Numbered from the stretch's first letter, positions 9,728-19,005 are shown. The stretch is DNA of 64,000 nt from Rufibacter sp. LB8 (GCF_014876185.1 NZ_JADALJ010000001.1:3845001-3909000); one strand, 5' to 3'. Notes: a model not told the origin generated them from the letters alone. Numbers and translations are program-made.

Positions 9728-9767
9728 CCGTTTTCGGGCTCATTTCCGGAAATCAGGCCAAAAACGG
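9728..9767. repeat. PR1 palindrome overlapping the MBL gene 3' end
   Basis: Left arm CCGTTTTCGGGCTCATTTCC is perfect; the right arm is GAAATCAGGCCAAAAACGG. The right arm supplies the last codons (P-F-L-A) and the TGA of the MBL hydrolase gene, and the rest fills the spacer to pssA. Confidence 0.9.
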
Positions 9768-10403
9768 GTTGCTGGTTTTTTCTTCGCCAATGGTGGTGCT
9801 GGGGCCGTGGCCAGGATAGACGGTCACATCCTCGGGCAAGGTGAACAATTTCGTCCTGATGCTTTCCAAGAGCGTCTCAAAATTTCCGCCGGGCAAATCT
9901 GTGCGGCCAATGCTGCGCTGGAACAAGACATCGCCGCCAATCACGGTTTTAGAAGCCAGGTGATAAAAGACCACGTGGCCGGGCGCATGGCCGGGTGTGA
10001 ACAAAACCTCCAGTTCTGTGTTCCCAAAGGTCACGTTCTCGCCTTCCTTCAGGAATTTCTCGGGCAATTGCTCCTGGTACTGCGGAAACCCGTAAGCCGC
10101 CGAATACGTGGGCACCGACCGCAGCACCGCCAAATCGTCTTCATGAATTTCCAGGGGAACGCCAAAGGTATCGGCTACAAACTTATTGCCCAGCACGTGG
10201 TCAATGTGGCAATGCGTGTTGAGCAGGCGCGCCACGGTCAGGCCTTTGGCTTCTATAAACGCCTGCAGTTCTTGTTCTTCCTGTTTGTTGGAGCAGCCCG
10301 GGTCAATGACCACGCATTGCTGGGAGTCATCATACAGAACGTAGGTATTTTCCTGAAACGGGTTGAACGTGAAGCTTTCAATGTGCAGACCAACAGACGC
10401 CAT
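9753..10403 (-). CDS. MBL-fold metallo-hydrolase (glyoxalase II-like)
   Basis: 216 residues. The zinc motif THCHIDHVLG (HxHxDH, about residue 64-69) and the later ligands GHAPGH, GGDVLF and YPGHGP are all present. The size and pattern match the YcbL-type hydroxyacylglutathione-hydrolase-like family; the exact thioester or other substrate is not known. The last four residues and the stop lie inside a PR1 palindrome, so the natural C-terminus has been replaced or extended by the repeat. It begins the minus-strand run that continues with pssA and purS. Confidence 0.88.
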   Translation of the reverse strand: MASVGLHIESFTFNPFQENTYVLYDDSQQCVVIDPGCSNKQEEQELQAFIEAKGLTVARLLNTHCHIDHVLGNKFVADTFGVPLEIHEDDLAVLRSVPTYSAAYGFPQYQEQLPEKFLKEGENVTFGNTELEVLFTPGHAPGHVVFYHLASKTVIGGDVLFQRSIGRTDLPGGNFETLLESIRTKLFTLPEDVTVYPGHGPSTTIGEEKTSNPFLA

Positions 10404-10471
10404 AAACGGTAAGGTGTGAATTTGATGGCTCTAAGTTACAGAATTCAATGGCACAAGCCGTACCTTACAGC

Positions 10472-11539
10472 ATGATTTATGATTACTTGGTAGTGGGCCA
10501 CGGCCTGGCCGGTGCGATTTTGGCCTCTAAACTGGAAATGAGCGGTAAAACGTTTAGGGTCTTTGACGTGGCCAAAGCCAACGCCGCTTCCCGTGTGGCC
10601 GCCGGCTTGATCAATCCCGTGGCCGGAAAACGCTTCGCCAAAAGCTGGCGCGTGGATGAGTTCCTGCCTGCTGCCGCCGCGTTCTACCAAACCATGGAAG
10701 CCCATTACCAGACGCCGTTTTTCCACCAGAAACCCATTCTCAAACTCTTTTCCACGCCTGAGGAGCAGAACAACTGGATGGGCAAAAGCACCGATGCTTC
10801 CTGGCAAGACTACATTGAAACCACGCACCTGCAACTGCCGCCCTCAGAAGACATTTACCAGGAACTGGGCGGTTTGTTGATCCAGAAAGGCGGCTACGTG
10901 GCGCTTAAAGATTTTCTGAAATGCCGCGAACAGGAGCTTTTTAGTAAAGGTTTGTTGCAGACAGAAGCCTTTGATGTCAACCAATTGGAGCTCTTGCCAG
11001 ACGGCGTGCGCTATGGGGAATCTGAGGCTAAAAAAATAATTTTCTGTGAGGGAGCCGCCGGGGCAGAAAATCCGTACTTCCACTGGTTACCGTTTTCCCT
11101 GAACAAAGGCGAGATTTTAGACATAAAAGTGCCCAATTTTGAGGCGTCATATATCTATAATAAAGCTGTTTACGTTGTGCCATTAGGGCAAAACCACTAC
11201 CGGGTGGGGGCTACGTACAATTGGCGCGAGGTGAACGAGGAAACCACGCCCCAGGCCCGGGAAGAACTGACCGCCAAATTGCAGGACATTGTCAGGAAAC
11301 CCGTGCAGGTCACGGCCCAGTATGTGGGCATTAGGCCGGCCGTGCGGGACCGCAAACCGCTGGTTGGTCTGCACCCAGAACTGCCGCAGGTGGCCATTTT
11401 CAACGGCATGGGCTCTAAAGGCGTCTTGATGGCGCCCTTGCTGGCAGAGCAGTTTCTGGCAGCGTTAGAAGGCAAGACTGCCCTTTGGCCCGAGGTGAAC
11501 ATTGCCCGCTATTTTTCATTATATTTAGCATCTAGGTAA
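10472..11539 (+). CDS. FAD-dependent oxidoreductase (DAO family)
   Basis: 355 residues from MIYDYLVVGHGLAG; an ATG 24 bases upstream is possible but delays the fold. The Rossmann dinucleotide motif GHGLAG is at residues 8-13 with the acidic strand end FDVAK after it. The C-terminal part (VGATYNWREVNEETT, GIRPAVRDRKPLVGLHP, FNGMGSKGVLMAPLLA) matches the D-amino-acid oxidase/glycine oxidase family, near ThiO and the MnmC oxidase domain. The substrate cannot be told. It is divergent from the MBL gene and 6 bases before the outer-membrane gene. Confidence 0.85.
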   Translation: MIYDYLVVGHGLAGAILASKLEMSGKTFRVFDVAKANAASRVAAGLINPVAGKRFAKSWRVDEFLPAAAAFYQTMEAHYQTPFFHQKPILKLFSTPEEQNNWMGKSTDASWQDYIETTHLQLPPSEDIYQELGGLLIQKGGYVALKDFLKCREQELFSKGLLQTEAFDVNQLELLPDGVRYGESEAKKIIFCEGAAGAENPYFHWLPFSLNKGEILDIKVPNFEASYIYNKAVYVVPLGQNHYRVGATYNWREVNEETTPQAREELTAKLQDIVRKPVQVTAQYVGIRPAVRDRKPLVGLHPELPQVAIFNGMGSKGVLMAPLLAEQFLAALEGKTALWPEVNIARYFSLYLASR

Positions 11540-11545
11540 ACACAG

Positions 11546-14500
11546 ATGAGTACATCTTCTACCCGTTTCATACTTCTGTATCGGTTTCTGTTCCTGCTGT
11601 TTCTGGCCGGGCTGCCAACCCTGTCTTTTGGCCAGATCACGGCGCCAGATGATTTTGGGCAGAACCGCATCCAGTACAAGCGTTTTGTCTGGCAGTATTA
11701 CAGCACGCAGAACTTCAACGTCTACTACTCCCAGGGCGGGCAGGAATTGGCCCGGAACACCGCGGAGCACGCAGAGAAAGAACTTAAGAGAATCACCACG
11801 CTTATTGGCTATTACCCTTATGCCAAAATCACGCTGATCATCTACAACTCGGTCTCAGATTTAAAGCAGAGCAACGTGGGCCTCATTGATGACCCGTACA
11901 AAGGCGGCAATGATGTGTTGTTTGTGAAAAGCAAGATTGAGTTGCCCTTTGAAGGTTCACAGTCTGAGTTCAAGCGCCAGATGACCTACCGCATCTCAGA
12001 ACTGCTGCTCTCAGACATGATGTACGGCGGAAGCCTGAAGGAAGTGATCCAGAGCAACTACCTGCTGCGTTTGCCAGATTGGTTTGTGTCGGGCGCCGCT
12101 GCTTATATTTCCGAAGGCTGGAGCGTGGAGATGGACAACTTTGTTCGCGACATGATCCAGAAAACCGGCGGAAAGCGGTCAGACCCCATGTTTGCGCGCA
12201 ACCAGCGGCTTACGGGCCAGGCCATCTGGGCGTACATTGCCGAGCGGCACGGGCCCAGCGCCATCCAGAACATCCTCAACCTCACCCGCATTACCCGTGA
12301 CATTGAGATTGGCATTGCCAGCAGCCTCAACATGCCCTACAAACGATTCATGCGCGACTGGTTTGCGTATTACGTGCAGGCCAATACCTTCGCTGAGGCA
12401 GAATTGCCCGCCCCAGACAAAGACAGCAAACTCCGCAAAGTCAACGCCCGCAACTACCTGTTCTCTGAGCCGGTGTTCAGCCCAAGCGGGCAGCAGTTGG
12501 CCTATGTGATGTATGACCGCGGCAGCTACAAAGTGATTGTGCGCAATCTGGCCAAGAACAGCCAGAAGATTATTTATAGAGGCGGCTTCAAGATGCCCAA
12601 CCAGGCCATGGACCGCACGGTGCCGTTGCTGGCCTGGCGCTCAGAAAACGTGCTGGGAATCTCAGATTACCGAAGAGGCAAACTGCAGTTACGCCAGCAC
12701 GCCGCCAACCGCCGGTATATTCCCGCCGTGGAATCTGTGAAGCGCCTGCTGGGCAAAGCGCCCGGCGTCATTTCACTGGGCACGTACAGCCAGGTAACCG
12801 GATTTGACTATTCAGACGATGGGCAGCAAATGGTGTTGAGCGCCGTGAAGGGGGGGCAGAGTGATCTGTTCCTGTACCGCGGCGCGCGCCTGGCCCGCCA
12901 GCTGACCAATGACATCTATGATGACCTGGAGCCTATCTTCTTGCCGGGCTCTGACAAAGTACTGTTCAGTTCTAACCGCGTGCCAGATTCTTTGCAGGCT
13001 GCCAAAGCTTCGTTCACCCATGTGGTCAACAACTTTGACGTGTTTCTGTATGACCCGGCCAATGCGCAGAGCCGTTTCTGGCAACTGACTTCCTCGCCGT
13101 CAAATGAAAGCAAACCCATTGGCCTGTCAGGAGATGAAATAGTGTATGTGGGCGAAGAATCTGGCATACGGGCTTTGTACCGGCAGAACATTAAGACCGG
13201 GGCGGTGGCCAAGGTGACCAATTTCCGGCAGAACATAAAAGCTTTTGACTACCACGCAGGTACGGGCAATCTGGCCTTTATATCCATTGACAAAGCCAAG
13301 GAATACCCATACCTGTATAATGGCTTCGCGATGGCCCCTGCGGGCGTGGCCAATTTCAAGACCAAACGCCAGCAAGTGCTGGAAGGGCATTTGCTGCGCC
13401 GCATTCAGCAAGACAGCGTGCGGGCAGTGACGGCCTTGGCTCAAAAAGCCCGGGCAGATTCCCTGGCCGCGTTGCAGCCTTCACAGCTGGCAGGCCAAGG
13501 CACAGATTCCACGGTGGTGAAGTCAACGGTAGTGGCACCCAAACCCAAGACGGTCATTGCCATGGCCACGCCAGACTCCGTGGGGCTGCTGCGGCCCCGG
13601 CCCTATGATTTGCGCTTTGGCGTGAATAACTTGATTTCATCTGTATACGCAGATCCGTTGCTGGGCTTTGGGTTGGTGATGGAGGTGGGCATGGCCGATC
13701 TGTTTGAGGATTACCGCATACGGGGCGGGGTGTTCGCGCTCACAGACCTGAAAACCACCAATTTCTACGTGGAGTACGCCAACCTCAAGAACCGCTATGA
13801 CTACCGCGTGGGCTACCAGAAACAGAGCATCTTCTTCCTGGACAGCGTGTCGGTGCGCAGAATGGGCAAGCATGAGATTCTGCCGGTGTTCAGTTATCCG
13901 TTGACCAATGCCTGGAGCGTACGCGTGCTGCCGCGCTTTTCCAACATCAGGTACACCTTCATTGAAAACTTCTCCACCCCAGACATTGTCATGGACTTTG
14001 CCGGCATTGGCGGCGAACTGGTGTTTGACAACTCGGTGGTGACAGGCATGAACATGCGCGAGGGAACGCGTATGAAAGTGGGCATCACGCGCATGTACGG
14101 GATTGGCGCCAAGGAAAACGGGTTCGGGAAATTCTACATTGACCTGCGGCATTACCAGAAAATACACAAAGAGTTTATCTGGGCCAACCGCGTGAGCTAC
14201 AGCCAATCCTTCGGGCCGGCGCCTAAGAAACACTTGCTGGGTGGGGTAGACAACTGGCTGAACGCCGAACAGGATTACATCAAGCCTTTCAATTCGCCCG
14301 CCGATGTGCTGTACCTGGAGTTTGCCACGCCGTTGCGCGGGTTCAACTACAACGCCCGCAACGGGTACCGGTATGTGCTCTGGAATTCTGAGCTGCGCCT
14401 GCCCTTGTTCCAGTATCTGTTTGAAGGCCCCATCAACTCGGGCTTCTTCCGGAATCTACAGATGGTGGGCTTCTTTGACGCCGGTACCGCCTATGACAAA

Positions 14501-14725
14501 GGCAACCCGTTCTCCGAGGACAACTCTGTGAACACCCAACCGGTGCCGCAGCCGCCGTTTGAGGTGGTGGTCCGCAACTTCCGCAACCCGTTCATGTATG
14601 GCTACGGCTGGGGCGTGCGCACCACATTGCTGGGCGTGTACGGCCGCTTTGACATGGCCTGGGGCGAGAAAGACCTCAGAAAGGAAGGCCCCAAGTTCTA
14701 CTTCTCCATGGGCTACGATTTCTAA
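11546..14725 (+). CDS. Large outer-membrane protein: protease-like domain, TolB-type propeller, C-terminal beta-barrel
   Basis: 1059 residues. A signal peptide (1-29, ending SFGQ) precedes an N-terminal domain (about 30-290) that resembles peptidase-MA-like gluzincins (LPDWFVSGAAAYISEGW) but has no HExxH. A TolB/PD40 beta-propeller follows (about 310-610: FSPSGQQLAYVMYDRG, FDYSDDGQQMVLSAV, FLPGSDKVLFSSNRV). After an Ala-rich linker, strands like those of surface-antigen (Omp85/D15-type) barrels run to a terminal aromatic (FYFSMGYDF). Only a general envelope role can be inferred. It probably shares a transcript with the oxidoreductase upstream. Confidence 0.8.
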   Translation: MSTSSTRFILLYRFLFLLFLAGLPTLSFGQITAPDDFGQNRIQYKRFVWQYYSTQNFNVYYSQGGQELARNTAEHAEKELKRITTLIGYYPYAKITLIIYNSVSDLKQSNVGLIDDPYKGGNDVLFVKSKIELPFEGSQSEFKRQMTYRISELLLSDMMYGGSLKEVIQSNYLLRLPDWFVSGAAAYISEGWSVEMDNFVRDMIQKTGGKRSDPMFARNQRLTGQAIWAYIAERHGPSAIQNILNLTRITRDIEIGIASSLNMPYKRFMRDWFAYYVQANTFAEAELPAPDKDSKLRKVNARNYLFSEPVFSPSGQQLAYVMYDRGSYKVIVRNLAKNSQKIIYRGGFKMPNQAMDRTVPLLAWRSENVLGISDYRRGKLQLRQHAANRRYIPAVESVKRLLGKAPGVISLGTYSQVTGFDYSDDGQQMVLSAVKGGQSDLFLYRGARLARQLTNDIYDDLEPIFLPGSDKVLFSSNRVPDSLQAAKASFTHVVNNFDVFLYDPANAQSRFWQLTSSPSNESKPIGLSGDEIVYVGEESGIRALYRQNIKTGAVAKVTNFRQNIKAFDYHAGTGNLAFISIDKAKEYPYLYNGFAMAPAGVANFKTKRQQVLEGHLLRRIQQDSVRAVTALAQKARADSLAALQPSQLAGQGTDSTVVKSTVVAPKPKTVIAMATPDSVGLLRPRPYDLRFGVNNLISSVYADPLLGFGLVMEVGMADLFEDYRIRGGVFALTDLKTTNFYVEYANLKNRYDYRVGYQKQSIFFLDSVSVRRMGKHEILPVFSYPLTNAWSVRVLPRFSNIRYTFIENFSTPDIVMDFAGIGGELVFDNSVVTGMNMREGTRMKVGITRMYGIGAKENGFGKFYIDLRHYQKIHKEFIWANRVSYSQSFGPAPKKHLLGGVDNWLNAEQDYIKPFNSPADVLYLEFATPLRGFNYNARNGYRYVLWNSELRLPLFQYLFEGPINSGFFRNLQMVGFFDAGTAYDKGNPFSEDNSVNTQPVPQPPFEVVVRNFRNPFMYGYGWGVRTTLLGVYGRFDMAWGEKDLRKEGPKFYFSMGYDF

Positions 14726-14746
14726 TTTAAAATTTAGTTGATTCCT

Positions 14747-14782
14747 GTTTTCGGCTTCATTTTCAGAAATGAGCCCGAAAAC
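14747..14782. repeat. PR1 palindrome
   Basis: Left arm GTTTTCGGCTTCATTTTC (GGCTTC variant), right arm GAAATGAGCCCGAAAAC. It begins 22 bases after the stop of the outer-membrane gene and abuts its terminator. Confidence 0.95.
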
Positions 14783-14784
14783 GC

Positions 14785-14830
14785 AAAAGCAGAAGCGCCG
14801 CTGTCATAAGATAGCGGCGCTTCTGCTTTT
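14785..14830. terminator. Terminator of the outer-membrane protein gene
   Basis: An 18-bp perfect stem (AAAAGCAGAAGCGCCGCT and its reverse complement, 10-base loop) is followed by TTTTAT. A-rich and T-rich flanks make it bidirectional. Confidence 0.85.
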
Positions 14831-14870
14831 ATAATGTCACCTAATTGGGTAGAAACGATGATGTTGCCAA

Positions 14871-14955
14871 TGTAGAGACGTACTACCTTGCGTCTTGGTC
14901 CTATGAAACAGAAGTGTTGGAATGCGTGAGAGACGCAAGGTAGTACGTCTCTACA
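14871..14955. repeat. IR-D inverted-repeat element (MITE-like)
   Basis: Perfect 25-bp inverted repeats (14871-14895, beginning TGTAGAGACGTACTACC, and 14931-14955) enclose 35 bases. There is no coding content. It sits in the middle of a convergent gap between two PR1-plus-terminator modules. Confidence 0.85.
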
Positions 14956-15013
14956 ACCAAATCTTTCAACCCATCTCCATTTACTCTAGAGCCTGAAAAA
15001 ATCCTCAAACTTT

Positions 15014-15053
15014 CCGTTTTCGGGCTCATTTCCAGAAATGAGCCCGAAAACGG
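15014..15053. repeat. PR1 palindrome, perfect symmetric copy
   Basis: CCGTTTTCGGGCTCATTTCC pairs over its whole length with GAAATGAGCCCGAAAACGG, and flanking TTT/AAA extends the stem. This copy shows the family consensus. Confidence 0.97.
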
Positions 15054-15103
15054 AAATCGGGCGCAGCCTTTTCCTTGGAAAGAAAGAAGGCTGCGCCCGA
15101 TTT
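15054..15103. terminator. Terminator downstream of purQ
   Basis: A 17-bp perfect stem (AAATCGGGCGCAGCCTT and its complement) with a 16-base loop abuts a PR1 copy. It lies 25 bases past the purQ stop and can also stop plus-strand transcripts. Confidence 0.85.
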
Positions 15104-15128
15104 TTATAGAGAAAGCTACTTTCTGAGA

Positions 15129-15821
15129 TTACGCCTGTACCGTCTGGAGCAAGGCCTCAAACATGCGGCGGCCGTCTGTGTTGCCCAGTTCTGGGTCCAC
15201 GGCGCGCTCCGGGTGCGGCATCATGCCAAATACGTTCTTGTTTTTGTTGGCCACGCCGGCAATGTTGAGAAGGCTGCCGTTGCAATTGCTTTGGTCATCT
15301 ACCTGGCCTTGGCTGTTGCAGTACCGGAACATGATCTGGCCGTTGTCTTCCAGGCTTTTGATTGTGTCAGCGTCGGCGTAGAAACGTCCTTCGCCGTGCG
15401 CAATCGGAATTTTGTAGGGTTTGCCGGGCTCCAGCAGGGCTGTGGGCAGCAAATCTGTGTTCTCAGGCGTGATGTACACGTTCTGGCAGATGAATTTTTG
15501 GGTGGTGTTCCGGAGCAGGGCACCGGGCAACAGACCGGCCTCGGTGAGAATCTGGAAACCGTTGCAGATGCCCCACACGTAACCGCCGCTGTTGGCAAAC
15601 TTCACCACTTCCTGCATAATAGGCGAGAAGCGCGCAATGGCCCCAGACCGCAGGTAATCACCATAAGAGAAACCGCCAGGCAGCACTATGAAATCACAGT
15701 TCTGCAGGTCATGGTCTTTGTGCCAAAGCCGCACCACTTCTTGCTGGGTGGTGTGCTGCAGGGCATCAATAACATCTTGGTCACAGTTGGACCCCGGGAA
15801 AACGACTACGCCAAATTTCAT
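15129..15821 (-). CDS. purQ: FGAM synthase glutaminase subunit PurQ
   Basis: 230 residues from MKFGVVVFPGSNCDQD; an upstream ATG would add 15 unrelated residues. It is a class I glutamine amidotransferase with nucleophile Cys in VWGICNGFQ, and the HPER motif near the C-terminus carries the catalytic His. It releases ammonia from glutamine for PurL. It works with PurS, encoded about 6 kb away. A TAnnTTTG box ends 4 bases before the ATG. Confidence 0.96.
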   Translation of the reverse strand: MKFGVVVFPGSNCDQDVIDALQHTTQQEVVRLWHKDHDLQNCDFIVLPGGFSYGDYLRSGAIARFSPIMQEVVKFANSGGYVWGICNGFQILTEAGLLPGALLRNTTQKFICQNVYITPENTDLLPTALLEPGKPYKIPIAHGEGRFYADADTIKSLEDNGQIMFRYCNSQGQVDDQSNCNGSLLNIAGVANKNKNVFGMMPHPERAVDPELGNTDGRRMFEALLQTVQA

Positions 15822-15825
15822 AGCC

Positions 15826-15833
15826 CAAAGATA
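15826..15833 (-). promoter_or_regulatory. Bacteroidota -7 box of purQ
   Basis: TATCTTTG on the minus strand fits TAnnTTTG and ends 4 bases before the purQ ATG. No convincing -33 TTTG was found at 17-23 bases upstream. Confidence 0.5.
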
Positions 15834-15935
15834 GACAAAAACCCTTTTGGTGCTACCTAATTCCACCTTGCAAAGAACAGCGCCGCAGAGTGGGGCTTTT
15901 TTCTTAATTTTACGTTTTGTAATTCCCTTCTACCC

Positions 15936-16817
15936 ATGTTATTATCCATGACCGGTTTTGGGTCTGCGAAAGTAGACACAGAAACTTCCGCCATCAGCAT
16001 TGAACTGAAATCATTGAACTCCAAATCTATGGACCTGAGTTTGCGCATGCCGCGCAGCCTCTCAGACAAGGAACTGGAGATCAGGAACATGATTACCCGC
16101 AGCCTGGTGCGCGGCAAAGTGAACCTTACCATTGAGGTAGGCCGAAACAAAACCTCGGGCACCCGCAGCCGCATCAACGTGGAATTGCTCAACGCTTATT
16201 ACAAAGACCTGCAAGACGCCGCCTTCAACCTGGGCGCCAACTCGCCAGATCTGTTCCGGCTGGCGCTGCACATGCCAGAAGTGCTGCAGACCGAAAGCAC
16301 CGATGACAGAACCGAAGACGTGACCTGGGAACAGGTAGGCCCACTTTTGCAGGAGGCCATTGACAACTTCAACACGTTCAGGGCAGATGAAGGCAAGGCC
16401 TTGACCACAGAGATTATCTCGTACATTGACCGCATCAGAATTCTGCTGGCCGAAGTGGACAAGCATGACCCGGCCCGGGTGGAGCACATCAGGCAGCGCA
16501 TACAGGGGCATTTGCAGGAAATCAGCAGCTCAGAGACGTTCAACCAGAACCGCTTTGAGCAGGAGATGATCTACTTTATTGAAAAGCTGGACATTGCCGA
16601 GGAAAAAGTTCGTCTGGTGAACCACCTGCACTATTTCACAGAAACCGTGTACCTGCCTGAACCAACCGGCAAGAAGCTGGGTTTTATAGCGCAAGAGATT
16701 GGCCGCGAGATCAATACCATCGGGTCCAAAGCCAATGATGCCACCATTCAGCGGTTGGTGGTGGAGATGAAAGAAGAGCTGGAGAAAATCAAAGAGCAGC
16801 TCAACAACATTCTGTAA
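15936..16817 (+). CDS. YicC-family endoribonuclease
   Basis: 293 residues starting MLLSMTGFGSAKVDTE, the invariant N-terminus of YicC/YloC proteins. The C-terminal DUF1732 segment is present (GKKLGFIAQEIGREINTIGSKANDA, then VVEMKEELEKIKEQLNNIL at the end). E. coli YicC has been described as an endoribonuclease acting on small RNA. It is divergent from purQ and 52 bases before the metalloprotease gene; that gap holds no PR1 copy. Confidence 0.93.
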   Translation: MLLSMTGFGSAKVDTETSAISIELKSLNSKSMDLSLRMPRSLSDKELEIRNMITRSLVRGKVNLTIEVGRNKTSGTRSRINVELLNAYYKDLQDAAFNLGANSPDLFRLALHMPEVLQTESTDDRTEDVTWEQVGPLLQEAIDNFNTFRADEGKALTTEIISYIDRIRILLAEVDKHDPARVEHIRQRIQGHLQEISSSETFNQNRFEQEMIYFIEKLDIAEEKVRLVNHLHYFTETVYLPEPTGKKLGFIAQEIGREINTIGSKANDATIQRLVVEMKEELEKIKEQLNNIL

Positions 16818-16869
16818 CCCACGCCGGTCAATCTATGTCCTTTTACCTTTACCCTTTAGAAGTACCTTC

Positions 16870-18975
16870 ATGTTTCGTCAAGTAATAGCCGTTTTGTTGC
16901 TGATAGGCCTGAGCGCGTTTTCAAGTTTTGCGCAGGAGCGTTGCGGCACCATGGCGCAGGTAAAACAGCTGGAAAAGCAGCGCCCCAACTTGCGGCGGCA
17001 GTTGCAGGAGCAGGCCCGCCTAGCCCAGCGCCGTGACGTGAAAGACCTTTCCCAGGCCAAAACGTTGTCGTCGGTGGTTACCATTTCAGTGGTGGTGCAT
17101 GTGCTGTACAATACCTCTGGCCAAAACATTTCAGACGCCCAGATTCAGTCACAGATTGCAGTGCTTAACAAAGACTTCCGGAGAGCCAACACAGACGCCG
17201 GCAACACCCCGGCCATGTTCAGCGGCCTGGCCGCCGATGCCGAGATAGAGTTCTGCCTGGCCCAGCGCACCCCGGAAGGCGCGCCCACCAACGGCATTAC
17301 CCGCACCCAGACCAACAAGGCAGATTTTGCCTTTGGGGAGCAGATGAAATTCAATTCCAGCGGTGGTAAAAATGCCTGGGACACCAAACAATACCTCAAC
17401 ATCTGGGTAGTGAAATTCAATGCAGACGAAGAATTGCTGGGTTTCGCGCAGTTCCCAAATTCCGGTCCCGCCACTACAGACGGCGTAGTGATTGACTACC
17501 GCTACTTCGGGACGCAGAACACCGTGCGCCCGTACAACCTGGGACGTACCACCACCCACGAAGTTGGTCACTGGCTCAACCTGTTCCATATCTGGGGCGA
17601 TGACGAGTGCGGCGATGACCAGGTAGAGGACACGCCCACCCAGGAAGCCGAGAACACGGGTTGCCCCACGTTCCCCAGCGCCAGCTGCTCCAACTCCGGT
17701 GACATGTTCATGAACTACATGGACTACACCAATGATGCCTGCATGAACCTGTTCACCAAGGGCCAGAAAAATGTGATGCAAGGCGCCATTAGCAGATGGC
17801 GGCCGGGTTTGCTCACCTCCAAAGGTTGCCAACCCATACAGGTACCGGCGCTTGATGCCGCGTTGGTAGAAATAGAAACGGCCTCCAAAGTTTTCTGCAC
17901 CAGCGCGTTTACGCCCACCCTGCAACTCCGCAACCGTGGTTCACAAGCCTTGACCACTGCCCAGATTCAGTTCAAGATTGACAACGGGCCGGCCCAAACC
18001 TATACCTGGACCGGGAACCTTCCTTCTTTCCAGGGAATTAACCTTACTTTGCCAGAACAGAATGTAGCCGCGGGAACCCATGCCGTGACGTTTTCCATTG
18101 TGAGCAGAAACAACAGCGCCACAGACGGTGATGCCACCAATGACGCGCTTACGTTCTCGTTCCAGTCACAGGGCGTTGGCTTGCCGCTGGTTGAAGGCTT
18201 TGAAGGAAACGTGTTCCCGCCGGCGGGCTGGCAGGTGAACAACCCAGATTTCAGCATTACCTGGCAAAAAACCAACCGGGCGGCTAAGTCGGGCACGTTC
18301 TCGGCGGTTATGGACAACCTGAACTATGAAGACACCGGCCAAGCCGATGAACTGGTTTTGCCTCCATTGGACCTGACCTCGCAAACTTCGCCTAAACTCA
18401 CGTTCCAGATGGCGTATTCTTTGTACTCCGCCACGGGGTATTCAGACACGCTGGAAGTGTTGGTGTCCACAGACTGCGGCGCTACGTACCAGCAGGTGTA
18501 TAAAAAGGCCGGAAGAGATTTGGTGACGGTTTCGCCTATTTACCGCGAAATTGAGTTTGTGCCCACCAACGGCCAATGGCGCCAGGAAACTATTGACTTG
18601 AGCCAGTTTGCCAGTTCGGCCACGGCCAGAATCAAATTCCGCCACGTCACAGACTTTGAGAACAACCTGTACCTAGACGATGTGAAAGTAGAGGGCCAGC
18701 CGCTCAGCGCCCAGGAAGAAAGTGCCCAGCGCGCCGTGCAGGTGGCCCCTAATCCAACCACAGGCAACATTCAAATAGAGTCACCCGAAGCGGCCGTGAA
18801 AAGCATTCAGGTCTTTGACGCCGTGGGCAAAGTAGTGCAGGAACTTACGCCAGCGAACAGAGTCGCAGGTCAGCCCATCACGTTGTCTTTGCAAAACCAG
18901 GCCAACGGACTGTACCTGGTGCGCGTGCAGACAGACAAAGGCGTGGTCATCAGAAGAATTGTCCTGGCCAAATAG
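16870..18975 (+). CDS. Secreted M43 (pappalysin/cytophagalysin-type) metalloprotease with T9SS sorting domain
   Basis: 701 residues. The signal peptide (1-23, SSFAQ) and propeptide lead to an M43 catalytic domain with HEVGHWLNLFH (zinc ligands His230, His234, His240; catalytic Glu231) and a Met-turn in MNYMDYTNDACM. A CARDB/Ig-like segment follows, then a choice-of-anchor J/MAM-type domain (about 435-615, VEGFEGNVFPPAGW to LYLDDVKVEG). A type A T9SS CTD ends the protein (VAPNPTTGNIQIES to GVVIRRIVLAK). It is expected to be exported by SprA and processed by PorU. Its own terminator and a PR1 copy follow. Confidence 0.93.
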   Translation: MFRQVIAVLLLIGLSAFSSFAQERCGTMAQVKQLEKQRPNLRRQLQEQARLAQRRDVKDLSQAKTLSSVVTISVVVHVLYNTSGQNISDAQIQSQIAVLNKDFRRANTDAGNTPAMFSGLAADAEIEFCLAQRTPEGAPTNGITRTQTNKADFAFGEQMKFNSSGGKNAWDTKQYLNIWVVKFNADEELLGFAQFPNSGPATTDGVVIDYRYFGTQNTVRPYNLGRTTTHEVGHWLNLFHIWGDDECGDDQVEDTPTQEAENTGCPTFPSASCSNSGDMFMNYMDYTNDACMNLFTKGQKNVMQGAISRWRPGLLTSKGCQPIQVPALDAALVEIETASKVFCTSAFTPTLQLRNRGSQALTTAQIQFKIDNGPAQTYTWTGNLPSFQGINLTLPEQNVAAGTHAVTFSIVSRNNSATDGDATNDALTFSFQSQGVGLPLVEGFEGNVFPPAGWQVNNPDFSITWQKTNRAAKSGTFSAVMDNLNYEDTGQADELVLPPLDLTSQTSPKLTFQMAYSLYSATGYSDTLEVLVSTDCGATYQQVYKKAGRDLVTVSPIYREIEFVPTNGQWRQETIDLSQFASSATARIKFRHVTDFENNLYLDDVKVEGQPLSAQEESAQRAVQVAPNPTTGNIQIESPEAAVKSIQVFDAVGKVVQELTPANRVAGQPITLSLQNQANGLYLVRVQTDKGVVIRRIVLAK

Positions 18976-19005
18976 ATTGTAGACCTCAGATTTCACCCAA
19001 AAGAA

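Noticed and set aside
15075-15860. 261-codon plus-strand frame opposite purQ
   Set aside because: PurQ on the minus strand has all its catalytic motifs; this frame also runs through the terminator stem at its start.
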